A program made the position numbers and the translations under genes. This document shows, one piece after another, positions 10,533 through 19,738 of a DNA stretch of 64,000 bases. Position 1 is the first letter of the stretch; every line of letters begins with the position of its first letter. A model generated the notes under the pieces. That model made no database searches, had not been told where the DNA came from, and saw nothing but the letters and a program-made list of their open reading frames with translations. Source of the DNA: Sporosarcina sp. FSL K6-3457 (GTDB taxonomy: Bacteria; Bacillota; Bacilli; Bacillales_A; Planococcaceae); NCBI RefSeq assembly GCF_038007285.1, contig NZ_JBBOWX010000001.1, forward strand, positions 637,501 through 701,500, read 5' to 3'.

Positions 10533-11101
10533 CTCAAAAAATAAAAATTGCCGTTTTCGCATCTGGAAGCGGCAGTAATTTTGCGGCAATTGCAGAAGCC
10601 TGTCGACTAGGTGAGCTAAACGCTGAAATTGTCCTCATGGTGACGAATAAGCCCGAAGCCTATGTCGTCGAACGTGCTGAACAAGCAGGTATTCCAGTTG
10701 CAGCATTTCGACCAAAGGAATTTAACACAAAAGATACATACGAAGAAGCAATCCTTGAAGCACTTCGTGCGTCCGGGGCAGAATGGCTTGTCTTAGCAGG
10801 CTATATGCGACTCGTTGGACAACCTTTGCTAGAGGCGTATCCTACCAATATCGTCAATATCCATCCATCCCTACTGCCATCGTTCCCAGGAATCGATGCC
10901 ATTGAACAAGCCGTCGAGCATGGCGTCAAAGTAACAGGCGTCACAGTTCACCTTGTCGATGAAGGAATGGACACAGGAATGATTTTGGCACAACGCGCTG
11001 TCGATGTTGTCGATGGCGATGTAAACAAAACAGCAGAAGCCATTCACGCTGTTGAACATGATCTATATAAAGAAACATTAAATAGACTTTTTAGCCGGTA
11101 A
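10529..11101 (+). CDS. purN: phosphoribosylglycinamide formyltransferase PurN
   Basis: PurN (190 aa) transfers a formyl group from 10-formyl-THF to GAR. The N-terminal ASGSGSNF (11-18), the catalytic [12 protein letters not shown] (about 110-121) and [10 protein letters not shown] are all present. The stop codon lies within a short hairpin (11093-11115) with a weak T run. A 233-bp gap with a tandem repeat separates it from purH, wider than the tight spacing elsewhere in the operon. Confidence 0.96.
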   Translation: MTQKIKIAVFASGSGSNFAAIAEACRLGELNAEIVLMVTNKPEAYVVERAEQAGIPVAAFRPKEFNTKDTYEEAILEALRASGAEWLVLAGYMRLVGQPLLEAYPTNIVNIHPSLLPSFPGIDAIEQAVEHGVKVTGVTVHLVDEGMDTGMILAQRAVDVVDGDVNKTAEAIHAVEHDLYKETLNRLFSR

Positions 11102-11118
11102 CTATTTTACCGGCTTTA
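11093..11118 (+). terminator. weak hairpin at the purN stop codon
   Basis: AGCCGGTA (11093-11100) pairs with TACCGGCT (11108-11115), followed by TTACTTAT. It overlaps the purN stop. With only short T runs it may be a partial terminator or an mRNA 3'-end stabiliser between purN and purH. Confidence 0.45.
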
Positions 11119-11196
11119 CTTATAATTAGACTACCAAAGTTCAAGGGACATAAAAACCGGGGGCCTATAGGATGCCTTTTCTTATAAAAAGGTTGA

Positions 11197-11281
11197 GACG
11201 GTCATAATGGCGTCCATGGCGGTCATAATGACATCCGTGGCGAGCATAACGCATCCCATGGCGGTCATAAATAGTGTCAGC
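11197..11281 (+). repeat. 21-bp tandem array, GGCGGTCATAATG type
   Basis: Four imperfect units of a GCGGTCATAATG(A/G)C(A/G)TCC(A/G)TG sequence. The C of the TCATAA (or GCATAA) core falls at 11203, 11224, 11245 and 11266, an exact 21-bp period. It lies between purN and purH. Two other arrays in this window, with unrelated cores, also repeat at exactly 21 bp (46669 and 49236). Confidence 0.85.
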
Positions 11282-11334
11282 GACTGGTAACGAATTTCAA
11301 AGGAATCTTTAATTCAAAAATGGAGGGTTTATTC

Positions 11335-12870
11335 GTGAAAAAACGTGCACTGCTTAGCGTATCAGACAAAAGTGGTATTTTGGAATTTGCAAAAGTGTTG
11401 GAAGGTCTAGGCTACGAACTATTATCTACAGGCGGAACAATGAAGCACCTAGCGGACAATGGCGTTGCTATCACAGCTGTTGACGCAGTAACAGGCTTCC
11501 CTGAAATTATGGAGGGCCGTGTGAAGACACTCAACCCAATGATTCACGGGGGATTGCTTGCGAAACAAGATGACCCATCACACATCGCACAAATGGAAGA
11601 GCACGGCATTCAGCCAATCGACATCGTTTGTGTCAACTTGTATCCGTTCAAAGAAACGATTTCAAAACCGGATGTGTCAACTGATGATGCTATCGAAAAC
11701 ATTGATATCGGTGGACCAGCCATGCTTCGTGCTTCTGCGAAAAACCATGCATACGTGACGGTAATCGTCGATGCAACAGATTACGACCAAGTCATCGCCG
11801 AATTAACAGCAGATGGCCAAACGACACTTGCAACACGCAGACGTCTTGCCGCAAAAGTATTCCGTCACACAGCTGCATACGATGCACTCATTTCAGGTTA
11901 CTTAACAGACCTTGCGGGGGAAGAATTCCCAGAGCAGGTTACGTACACATATGAGTTGAAACAACCATTACGTTATGGTGAAAACCCACACCAAAAAGCA
12001 GCATTTTACAGTCGTCCACTTGGTTCTGATTTTTCAATTGCCTATGCACAACAACTACATGGTAAAGAATTATCGTACAACAATATCCAGGATGCTAACG
12101 CAGCGATTCAAATCGTCAAAGAATTCGAAGGACCTGCTGCAGTTGCGGTGAAGCATATGAATCCTTGTGGTGTTGGAACAGGGGAAACGATTTTTGATGC
12201 ATTTAATAAAGCATATGAAGCAGACTCGACATCCATTTTCGGCGGTATCATCGCATTAAACCGTGAAGTAGACGCGGCAACTGCTGAAAAACTATCGGGT
12301 ATCTTCCTTGAAATTATCATTGCACCTGCTTTCACAGAAGAGGCAATTGACATCTTGACACAGAAGAAAAACATTCGCTTGATGACGATTTCGTTTGATC
12401 AAAACAAAAAAGATAAATGGAATACAGTTTCTGTTGAAGGTGGATTGTTAATGCAAGAGCCAGATGCTTATGGTTTTGCGGATGCAGACATTAAAGTTGC
12501 AACAGATCGTGAGCCCACAGAAGCTGAATGGCAAGCGATGAAATTGGGCTGGGCAGTTGTCAAGCACGTCAAATCAAATGCCATTGTTGTAACAGACGAT
12601 CATATGACACTTGGTGTGGGTGCCGGGCAAATGAACCGCGTTGGCGCAGCAAATATCGCATTGACACAGGCGGGTGAACGTGCGAAAGGTGCAGCACTTG
12701 CATCGGATGCATTTTTCCCAATGGACGATACAGTCGAAGCCGCGGCGAAAGCGGGCATTACGGCGATTATCCAACCAGGTGGATCAGTGAAAGACGAAGA
12801 TTCTATTAAAAAGGCAAATGAATACGGCATTACGATGGTATTTACAGGCGTCCGTCACTTTAAACATTGA
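11335..12870 (+). CDS. purH: bifunctional AICAR transformylase/IMP cyclohydrolase PurH
   Basis: PurH (511 aa) carries out the last two steps to IMP. The N-terminal cyclohydrolase half has the STGGT motif and [13 protein letters not shown]; the usual LHP reads LNP (Asn67) while the lysine is kept. The transformylase half has [24 protein letters not shown] and [12 protein letters not shown], ending in the typical FTGVRHFKH. The GTG at 11335 is chosen because GGAGGG lies just upstream; an upstream ATG at 11320 would bury that site. It is followed closely by purD. Confidence 0.96.
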   Translation: MKKRALLSVSDKSGILEFAKVLEGLGYELLSTGGTMKHLADNGVAITAVDAVTGFPEIMEGRVKTLNPMIHGGLLAKQDDPSHIAQMEEHGIQPIDIVCVNLYPFKETISKPDVSTDDAIENIDIGGPAMLRASAKNHAYVTVIVDATDYDQVIAELTADGQTTLATRRRLAAKVFRHTAAYDALISGYLTDLAGEEFPEQVTYTYELKQPLRYGENPHQKAAFYSRPLGSDFSIAYAQQLHGKELSYNNIQDANAAIQIVKEFEGPAAVAVKHMNPCGVGTGETIFDAFNKAYEADSTSIFGGIIALNREVDAATAEKLSGIFLEIIIAPAFTEEAIDILTQKKNIRLMTISFDQNKKDKWNTVSVEGGLLMQEPDAYGFADADIKVATDREPTEAEWQAMKLGWAVVKHVKSNAIVVTDDHMTLGVGAGQMNRVGAANIALTQAGERAKGAALASDAFFPMDDTVEAAAKAGITAIIQPGGSVKDEDSIKKANEYGITMVFTGVRHFKH

Positions 12871-12882
12871 GGAGGAACTAAA

Positions 12883-14142
12883 TTGAATATACTCGTTATC
12901 GGGAGCGGTGGGCGTGAGCACGCGATTGCTAGACAGTTCAATGTCTCCCCTTCAGTTAAGAAAGTATTTGTAGCACCTGGTAATGATGGCATGAAAAACG
13001 ATGCGCAATGTGTAGACATTGACGCGTTGGATTTTGCAGCACTTGTTTCATTCGCGAAAGAAAATCAAGTGGATCTGACATTTGTTGGCCCTGAACAACC
13101 GCTTGGCGAAGGAATCGTTGATTTCTTTGCTGAAAATGGCTTGAAAGCATTTGGGCCGACGAAAGCTGCGGCGCTTATCGAAGGCAGTAAATCGTTCGCA
13201 AAAGAGCTAATGGCGAAGTACGATATTCCAACAGCTGGCTACGGAACGTTCACGGATGCTGAAGAAGCGAAGGCGTTTATTCGTGAAAATGGTGCACCGA
13301 TTGTTGTGAAGGCGGACGGTCTTGCAGCAGGAAAAGGTGTTATCGTTGCCATGACGTTGGACGAAGCGCTTGACGCGGTAGATGATATGATTGGTAATCA
13401 AAAGTTTGGTGAATCGTCGTCCCGTGTTGTCATTGAGGAATTTTTAGATGGTGAGGAATTCTCGTATATGTCATTTGTCCATGATGGACAGATTTACCCA
13501 ATGGTGATTGCACAAGACCATAAGCGTGCTTATGACGGTGATAAAGGACCGAATACGGGAGGCATGGGTGCCTATTCACCTGTTCCACAAATTTCGGATA
13601 GTGTTGTACAAGAGGCTTATGACAAAGTGGTTGTTCCGACGGTTGAAGCAATGGCGGCAGAAGGAACTCCATTTACGGGAATTTTATATGCGGGGTTAAT
13701 CCTGACAGATAAAGGGCCGAAAGTCATTGAATTCAATGCACGTTTCGGAGATCCTGAAACACAAGTCGTTTTGCCACGTATGGCATCTGATTTTGGTGAA
13801 TTCATGGCGGCGTTGATGGACAGCAAACCGTATGATCTCAAATGGCATGATGAAGCAATGCTAGGCGTTGTCATTGCGGCTGATGGTTATCCAGGCGATC
13901 TTGTCAAAGGGGCGGCATTGCCTGAACTTAATGGTTTGACTGCACAAGGCTTGGATGTTTTCCATGCAGGTACGAAAGCAAGTGGTACTGGCTTTGTCGG
14001 CAACGGCGGCCGTGTCCTTCTAGTAACGGCACAGGCGGATTCATTGAAAGAAGCGCAAGAAAAAGTATACAAAGGCTTGTCTGGACTCGAATGGAACGGT
14101 TTCTTCTACCGAACAGATATTGGCTGGCGTACGTTTGAATAA
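12883..14142 (+). CDS. purD: phosphoribosylamine-glycine ligase PurD
   Basis: PurD (419 aa) is an ATP-grasp ligase joining glycine to phosphoribosylamine. Clear motifs are GSGGREHA (7-14), KADGLAAGKGV, the GDKGPNTGGMGAYSPVP stretch and EFNARFGDPETQ. Translation starts at TTG 12883 behind AGGAGGAAC. It ends the operon at a strong terminator. The last 30 bases of the gene and the terminator are duplicated at 19739-19814. Confidence 0.97.
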   Translation: MNILVIGSGGREHAIARQFNVSPSVKKVFVAPGNDGMKNDAQCVDIDALDFAALVSFAKENQVDLTFVGPEQPLGEGIVDFFAENGLKAFGPTKAAALIEGSKSFAKELMAKYDIPTAGYGTFTDAEEAKAFIRENGAPIVVKADGLAAGKGVIVAMTLDEALDAVDDMIGNQKFGESSSRVVIEEFLDGEEFSYMSFVHDGQIYPMVIAQDHKRAYDGDKGPNTGGMGAYSPVPQISDSVVQEAYDKVVVPTVEAMAAEGTPFTGILYAGLILTDKGPKVIEFNARFGDPETQVVLPRMASDFGEFMAALMDSKPYDLKWHDEAMLGVVIAADGYPGDLVKGAALPELNGLTAQGLDVFHAGTKASGTGFVGNGGRVLLVTAQADSLKEAQEKVYKGLSGLEWNGFFYRTDIGWRTFE

Positions 14143-14228
14143 AAATAGTCCTCAACTCATCAGATGATGGTTTGAGGGCTATTTTTCTCTTTTTGAAGTT
14201 ATTTGTTCAAGATCTTTTGACGCTTTAT
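14112..14228 (+). repeat. purD tail, terminator and TPR-gene tail: left copy of the duplicated junction
   Basis: Bases 14112-14148 are identical to 19739-19775. Bases 14149-14228 (terminator plus GTTCAAGATCTTTTGACGCT) closely match 18831-18907, where they form the terminator and the end of the minus-strand TPR gene. Here the TPR part is only a 3' fragment. These copies frame the inserted block 14229-18830. Confidence 0.85.
14143..14186 (+). terminator. pur operon terminator (copy 1)
   Basis: AAAATAGTCCTCAA pairs with TTTGAGGGCTATTTT around a CATCAGATGATGG loop, with T runs on both sides, so it can act in both directions. Related copies are at 18830-18866 and 19770-19814. Confidence 0.9.
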
Positions 14229-14273
14229 GATAAATAACCTTGCATTATCTACATTTTAAAATCTAAACAAGTT

Positions 14274-14303
14274 ATCTTTATCTCATCTTTATATCGTTAT
14301 GAT
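14274..14303 (+). promoter_or_regulatory. direct-repeat operator and -10 of the two-component operon
   Basis: ATCTTTATCTC (14274-14284) and ATCTTTATATC (14285-14295) form an 11-bp direct repeat typical of OmpR-family regulators. TATGAT (14298-14303) follows as a -10 with no good -35, as in activator-dependent promoters. A matching repeat precedes the SGNH gene (16950-16971), so the regulator probably controls both. Confidence 0.65.
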
Positions 14304-14349
14304 ATGCTTTTCAAAAGTACTAACCATTTTGACTCTGTGAGGGAGATAT

Positions 14350-15036
14350 ATGCAAAAAACAGTATTAATTGTAGAAGATGAAGATATTTTACGTGAAATA
14401 GTGAAGGATTATTTATTGAATGAAGGATATGAGGTACTAGAGGCAGTAGATGGAAATGAAGCCTTGGACATTTTTGAAGAACATGAAGTGCACCTAATTA
14501 TTTTAGACATTATGTTGCCTGAATTAGATGGATGGTCTGTTTGTAGACGAATTCGTAAATTATCTGATGTGCCTATTATTATGTTGACAGCTCGTATGGA
14601 TGAAGATGATACGTTACTTGGTTTTGAATTGGGGGCTGATGATTATATTACAAAACCATACAGTCCGCCAATTTTATTGGCAAGAGTAAGACGATTAATG
14701 GATAGTCGATATTCATCCGTAGGTAAGGTGCCTAATGAAGATACTTTAGTTAGTGGTGGTATCCATGTCCATTTCCCTTCACGAACAGTGACAGTAGATG
14801 GAGAAAGTATAAGTTTGACACATACGGAATTTGAAATATTAACATATTTGATGCGGAATTCAGGGATTATTATTACGAGAGAACAATTAATCATTAAAAT
14901 TTGGGGTTATGAATTTGCAGGAGATGATCGCACAATCAATAGTCATATCCGTAATTTACGTCATAAATTAGATAATAAAGCAAGTAGTATTGTAACTGTT
15001 ATTCGAGCTGGTTATAAATTTGAGGGGAAAGCATGA
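14350..15036 (+). CDS. OmpR-family response regulator
   Basis: A 228-residue response regulator. The receiver domain (about 1-118) has the acidic pocket EDED near residue 10, phospho-acceptor Asp within LIILDIMLPELDGW (about 50-64), Thr in MLTARMDEDD and Lys in YITKPY. A winged-helix Trans_reg_C domain follows (about 130-226), with LTHTEFEILTYLM and the RTINSHIRNLRHKL recognition helix region. It overlaps the kinase gene by four bases. The likely target sites are the 11-bp direct repeats before this operon and before the SGNH gene. Confidence 0.92.
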   Translation: MQKTVLIVEDEDILREIVKDYLLNEGYEVLEAVDGNEALDIFEEHEVHLIILDIMLPELDGWSVCRRIRKLSDVPIIMLTARMDEDDTLLGFELGADDYITKPYSPPILLARVRRLMDSRYSSVGKVPNEDTLVSGGIHVHFPSRTVTVDGESISLTHTEFEILTYLMRNSGIIITREQLIIKIWGYEFAGDDRTINSHIRNLRHKLDNKASSIVTVIRAGYKFEGKA

Positions 15037-16817
15037 AAATAGGAATTGTATCAAAATTATTTATGCTAACAACATTATTAGGTATGCTTATTTTAGCAAC
15101 TATTTTTATTGGACTAACCATGTTTTTCAAGCAATATTATGCTAACCAAAAAGTAAGTGATATTAAAACGAGTATTCAATCCTTTGAAAAAGAGTATTTG
15201 AAGGCTGAAGAGGATGGATCAATCATTCAAAAGCTAGAGCAGGATTTTTACCAGGAAAATACAACATGGATTACAACATTGGATAGTGTAGGAAATATTA
15301 AGTATGCAAATGATTTTTCTATAGAAGTTCATTTAATCTCTTCAGGAAATAAGGATTTCTCTAATCGTGTAATTAAGATTCCATTGTATAGCCTGATTGG
15401 TTTAGAAGATATTGAAAGGCTAAAGTTTAATCTTGAACAGGGATCTTTAATTATGATTGATGGAATAGAAGAGGGTGATACAGTTATTCCTGTTATCTTA
15501 ACAAGAGAAAACGGCCAATTTACATTAGAAAACAAACTGTTATCAGATAAGCTATATGGCAAAAAAGCCACAATAGAACCTTCACTAAAAGATAGTTTGC
15601 CAATTTATTTTAGAGGCCAAATTAAGAAGCTACACTTACCACTGGGGTCGGTAAGTTCAAATATATATTCAAATCGTATTCTTATAGAAAGAATAAAACA
15701 ATTTCAAGTAAATCTTTTGTTAAATGAGAATTATAATAGTGAATCTGAAATGACGGACTATAAGGAAAATGATATTAATTATAAAATATTTATTAAACCA
15801 ATAAAAGATACGACTGGCGAAACAATATATATTTTTGCTATGACATCGCTACAACCAGTTGATGAAGCTGTACAAATGTTAAAAGGTTATTATGTGTATT
15901 TAATACTGTTTGTATTGCTACTTGTTGTGCTGGCATCCTTTTATTATTCAAAAAAGATTGCTAAACCATTGTTACAAATAAACGATATGACAAGTAAGAT
16001 TGCAAACTTGGATTTTTCGGAAAAAATACCCATTGTGTCAAAAGATGAGATTGGTACGCTATCACATAATATCAATACACTCTCTGCTACTTTGAATAAG
16101 CATATTGATCAATTGCAACAAGATATAGAAAAAGAAAAGCGATTAGAACATACACGTAAAGAATTTATTTCCGGGGTTTCGCATGAATTAAAGACCCCTT
16201 TAAGTATTATGAAGAGTTGCATTTCCATTTTGGAGGACGGTGTTGCCGGTCATAAAAAAGATTATTATTTTAAAGCAATGTCAAAAGAAGTGGATAAAAT
16301 GGATATGTTAATTGTTGATATGCTTGAATTGGCCAAATTTGAATCTGGCACGTATAAAATGAAAATGGATGTCTTCTATATTGATCAGATCATCGAATGC
16401 CTATGTGAGCAATTAGCTATAGACATAAAAAATAAGCATTTACATGTCCATAAACAACTTTCTACTAGTAAGGTCGTTGCAAACCAACATCGGATTGAAC
16501 AAGTTATGACGAATTTTATTACCAATGCGATTCGTTACACGCCGGAAAATGCACGTATTATCATTTCCACAATAGAAGAAAATGAGTGTGTAAAAGTGTG
16601 TGTAGAAAATAAAGGGGCTCATATTAAGCAGGAACATTTGGGGAAAATATGGGATCGTTTTTATCGTGGAGATATGTCTCGTCAACGTTCGAAAGGAGGA
16701 ACAGGATTAGGGCTTGCTATTTCAAAGAATATTTTAGAGCTGCATGGTGTGCGGTATGGTGTTTTGAATACTGAGGATGGAGTGATGTTTTTCTTCTATC
16801 TAAATAAAGAAGTATAG
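15033..16817 (+). CDS. membrane sensor histidine kinase
   Basis: A 594-residue kinase. A membrane helix (about 8-30) is followed by a large extracellular sensor region (31-285), a second helix (about 288-306) and HAMP. The HisKA box is SGVSHELKTPLS (phospho-acceptor His at about 390), and HATPase_c has the N-box (NFITNAIRYTP) and G-box GGTGLGLAIS. The organisation resembles VanS/CssS-type stress sensors. The cognate regulator is upstream. The genes downstream modify polymers by O-acylation, so an envelope signal such as lysozyme damage is a reasonable guess. Confidence 0.92.
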   Translation: MKIGIVSKLFMLTTLLGMLILATIFIGLTMFFKQYYANQKVSDIKTSIQSFEKEYLKAEEDGSIIQKLEQDFYQENTTWITTLDSVGNIKYANDFSIEVHLISSGNKDFSNRVIKIPLYSLIGLEDIERLKFNLEQGSLIMIDGIEEGDTVIPVILTRENGQFTLENKLLSDKLYGKKATIEPSLKDSLPIYFRGQIKKLHLPLGSVSSNIYSNRILIERIKQFQVNLLLNENYNSESEMTDYKENDINYKIFIKPIKDTTGETIYIFAMTSLQPVDEAVQMLKGYYVYLILFVLLLVVLASFYYSKKIAKPLLQINDMTSKIANLDFSEKIPIVSKDEIGTLSHNINTLSATLNKHIDQLQQDIEKEKRLEHTRKEFISGVSHELKTPLSIMKSCISILEDGVAGHKKDYYFKAMSKEVDKMDMLIVDMLELAKFESGTYKMKMDVFYIDQIIECLCEQLAIDIKNKHLHVHKQLSTSKVVANQHRIEQVMTNFITNAIRYTPENARIIISTIEENECVKVCVENKGAHIKQEHLGKIWDRFYRGDMSRQRSKGGTGLGLAISKNILELHGVRYGVLNTEDGVMFFFYLNKEV

Positions 16818-16949
16818 ACAATTTATATTTATCTGAGCTATTTGTTCAATACCTTTACAAAAGGTTTTAAACAGATGGCTTTTTTGTTTGCAATACTCAT
16901 CCATGCAAGTCAGAACATCATTTTTTATTCTTTAAATGATATTGATATC

Positions 16950-16984
16950 ATCTTCATCTCATCTTTATCTCTCGCCATTAATCT
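16950..16984 (+). promoter_or_regulatory. direct-repeat operator before the SGNH-acyltransferase genes
   Basis: ATCTTCATCTC (16950-16960) and ATCTTTATCTC (16961-16971) repeat the operator of the two-component operon with one change per unit and the same 11-bp period. A possible -10, TAATCT, is at 16979-16984. This links the SGNH lipoprotein and acyltransferase to the adjacent response regulator. Confidence 0.6.
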
Positions 16985-17025
16985 ATTCAAAGTAATAGAA
17001 AACTTATTGATGGAGGTATATTATT

Positions 17026-17679
17026 ATGACAAAAAAACTATTCTTAGGTGTGTTAATTGGCGTCATTGCACTATTTGTAGCAGCTTGCGGAAGCAAACAG
17101 AATGATAACCAGACAGGTCCTGTAGATGCGGAGGGCCCGTATAAATCTTTTTATCATAACAGCATTTTTTTTGGAGATTCACTTTTATTAGGTCTATCTG
17201 ATGTGTTAGGGGACTCCAATGTTATTGCTAATGCAGGTGCCACAGCCCTATTCTCTATTGAAAAAGTAGACAAAATTGCGGATAAAAAACCTGAACATGT
17301 ATATATCATGTTGGGGTCAGATGATTTGTTGATGCCTGTAGATAATCCAAAGAAAGACTACCTGGAAAACTACGCTAAATTGATAAAAAAGATGAAGGAA
17401 AAAATGCCGAATGCAAAGATACATGTAACATCGGTTACTCCAGTGACTACAGAAGCAATGGAGAGAGAACCACGGTATAAAAATATCCCGGATTATAACG
17501 AGGGACTTGAAAAGTTGGCAGTAACAGAGAAGATTGATTACATCGATTTATCCTCTATATTTGAAGAACAGCAGAATCTGTATAGTGAGGACGGGATCCA
17601 TTTTGAGGAAAGCTTTTATCCTCTTTTCCTGGACCATATTAAAGAGCATATCGACTTCTCAGACGGAGTGCTTGAGTAA
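17026..17679 (+). CDS. SGNH/GDSL-hydrolase lipoprotein
   Basis: A 217-residue lipoprotein. Residues 1-21 form a lipoprotein signal ending in the lipobox VAAC. The mature part is an SGNH hydrolase: FFGDSLLLGL carries the nucleophile Ser (block I), a GATALF segment resembles block II, MLGSDDL replaces the usual GxND of block III, and EDGIHF supplies the catalytic Asp and His (block V). TGGAGG precedes the ATG. It is two bases from a membrane acyltransferase gene. Together they look like a split OatA, whose two halves are normally fused. The acceptor polymer is unknown. Confidence 0.88.
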   Translation: MTKKLFLGVLIGVIALFVAACGSKQNDNQTGPVDAEGPYKSFYHNSIFFGDSLLLGLSDVLGDSNVIANAGATALFSIEKVDKIADKKPEHVYIMLGSDDLLMPVDNPKKDYLENYAKLIKKMKEKMPNAKIHVTSVTPVTTEAMEREPRYKNIPDYNEGLEKLAVTEKIDYIDLSSIFEEQQNLYSEDGIHFEESFYPLFLDHIKEHIDFSDGVLE

Positions 17680-17681
17680 AA

Positions 17682-18827
17682 ATGAAAACGATGATCAATA
17701 AAACTAGGAAAAACCGATATATGCCTGGGTTAGATGGGATAAGGGCGTTCGCTGTATTTGCAGTGATCGCCTACCATCTCAATTTCGAATGGGCTTCTGG
17801 AGGATTTTTAGGCGTAACTATATTTTTTGTCTTATCTGGCTATCTTATTACAGATCTATTGATTAGGGAATGGGGGAATACTGGACGGATTAACTTGCGG
17901 AATTTTTGGAGCAAGCGTGTCAAACGTTTGCTGCCAGGACAGATCCTTGTATCAATAGTGGTGGTGTGCTGGATGGCCCTGTTTCATTTCCCTCAATTGG
18001 CTAATCTATGGGGGGATTTGCTAGCAGCGTTTTTTTACATGACAAATTGGTGGTTCATTTTTAATGATGTTGGCTATTTTTCTAACTTCGGACAACCTAC
18101 ACCTCTGTTACATTATTGGTCTTTGGCTGTCGAGGAGCAGTTTTATCTGGTTTGGCCAATTCTGCTCTTACTAGGACTCCGTTTCGTTCGCAAACGCAGG
18201 ATTTTGATTGGGTTCATCCTCATTGGTGCATTGGTTTCTGCACTTGCAATGGCATTTCTCTATCAACCGGGGTTACTGGATACAAGTAGGGTTTATTTTG
18301 GGACAGATACCCGTGCGTTTGCTTTGCTGATTGGCGCAGTACTTGCGATATATTTACCTAGCCAACTGTTTGAGGAGAAGATTGGTGACAACAAATGTCT
18401 GCGCATTTCATTGGATATCATCGGGACAATCGGTTTTACCATTCTAATTTGGATGATATGGCAGACCAATCAGTATGCCGCTTTTCTCTACCGCGGTGGA
18501 ATGGTCCTTCAATGTATTGTTGCAGCTACAGTAATAGCCGCAGCCATTCACCCATCCACTTGGATTAGTAAAATTTTAGGCGGCAAGCTACTGCGCTGGT
18601 TTGGTGTTCGTTCATATGGAATTTATCTGTGGCATTACCCTATCTTAGTCTTGTTTTCCCCCGGGGGGGGAGGGGGAAATTCCATCGTTCACATTCTCAT
18701 ACAAATTGGTATGACTCTCCTTTTCGCTGCGATTTCCTGGCGATTTATTGAGCAACCAATTCGTTATGGAACGGTAGAAAGCATGTGGAGCAAGATGCGC
18801 CCTACCAAAAATCCCGTTAACAAATAA
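17682..18827 (+). CDS. acyltransferase 3 family membrane protein, OatA-like
   Basis: A 381-residue polytopic protein of the AT3 family, with about ten membrane helices. The N-terminus has PGLDGIRAFAVFAVIAYH (about 15-32), containing the catalytic His, then GGFLGVTIFFVLSGYLIT, and YWSLAVEEQFYLVWP further on, all typical of OatA/YrhL proteins that move acetyl groups across the membrane. The C-terminal SGNH domain of OatA is missing but is encoded by the preceding lipoprotein gene. A C5G8AG5 tract (18658-18676) lies in the frame and could slip. Loss or gain of one base there would switch the protein off. Confidence 0.9.
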   Translation: MKTMINKTRKNRYMPGLDGIRAFAVFAVIAYHLNFEWASGGFLGVTIFFVLSGYLITDLLIREWGNTGRINLRNFWSKRVKRLLPGQILVSIVVVCWMALFHFPQLANLWGDLLAAFFYMTNWWFIFNDVGYFSNFGQPTPLLHYWSLAVEEQFYLVWPILLLLGLRFVRKRRILIGFILIGALVSALAMAFLYQPGLLDTSRVYFGTDTRAFALLIGAVLAIYLPSQLFEEKIGDNKCLRISLDIIGTIGFTILIWMIWQTNQYAAFLYRGGMVLQCIVAATVIAAAIHPSTWISKILGGKLLRWFGVRSYGIYLWHYPILVLFSPGGGGGNSIVHILIQIGMTLLFAAISWRFIEQPIRYGTVESMWSKMRPTKNPVNK

Positions 18828-18829
18828 TA

Positions 18830-18911
18830 GCCCTCAAAATCATCAGATGATGGTTTGAGGGCTATATTTCTCTTTTTGATGCTATTTGTTCAAGATCTTT
18901 TGACGCTTTTT
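18830..18911 (+). repeat. terminator and TPR-gene tail: right copy of the duplicated junction
   Basis: Closely matches 14148-14228: the CCCTCAAA/TTTGAGGG bidirectional terminator and the following CTCTTTTTGATGCTATTTGT segment up to GACGCTTT. Here the segment after the terminator is the genuine 3' end of the minus-strand TPR gene, and the hairpin ends both converging genes. Confidence 0.85.
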
Positions 18912-19581
18912 CTTTATAGTTTGGTTTACCTTCAGAGGTGAAAATGTCTATTGCAATTTTCATATACTTTTCAGCAGAACTATAATCCTCTATTTTCTCA
19001 TATGCTCTTGCCAATATATAAAAGTTTCTTCCCCGCATGTAAGATAAATAGTTCATGTCTAAGTATTCATTTGATGAATTTGTTATAGCAATGACCTGGA
19101 GATACTTCTCTTTATAAAATAATTGGGAGGCATAGTTGTATCCTACTCGGACAGGAAGTGTGGGATCATCATACTGATTATTGAATTGAACGCCTTCAAA
19201 TGCTTGTGCAAAGTAATCGCTAGCTTCTTTTTTCTGTCCTAGTGATTTACAAATTAAACCTAGACTATTCAACATAGATAATTCTGTTTCAAGAATAGCC
19301 TTTTGGGGAATGTGCTTTATTAAAAGTTCTTTTGCCTTTTCAGGTTCGCTTTTTAGCCTATGGATAACAATTGCTTTATGCCATATAAGAAATAATTTAT
19401 CCTCCTTAATCACTTCCCTATTTTTATTGATGCTATCACTTAGTTCATCGAGTAAAAAAGAAAAACTTGCATAATTTTTAGTATAAACAGGGTTCCTACA
19501 ACGCTGTTTTAAAAATAGTATTGAGCTTTTATCATTATTTTGTGATTGTTCTTCAAACAGCATAGATAGTGGGATATTCAT
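18862..19581 (-). pseudogene. TPR regulator lacking its HTH domain (RRNPP-like, truncated)
   Basis: A 239-residue tetratricopeptide protein. The helical repeats (for example YILARAYEKIEDYSSAEKYM) resemble the C-terminal half of PlcR/NprR/Rap-type peptide-responsive regulators. Upstream of the first Met the frame stays open for 14 more codons (ending LCKKMNIPLSMLF, like the last helix of an XRE HTH domain), then meets a stop. No HTH-coding sequence or ribosome-binding site is seen before it. The gene therefore appears cut at its 5' end, at the junction with the duplicated purD tail. It might still be made as a TPR-only protein. Confidence 0.7.
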
Positions 19582-19738
19582 TTTTTTACATAGCTCATCA
19601 ATGATAAATAAGTTTGGTATCCATCATATTTAAACACCCCCCTTCACAAGGGAGTGCTAACCACCCAATAGCTTTATGCAACTGATGTTCTTTTTTATCA
19701 TACTGGTAAATGATAAGATATATTTTATTAAGAGACAA

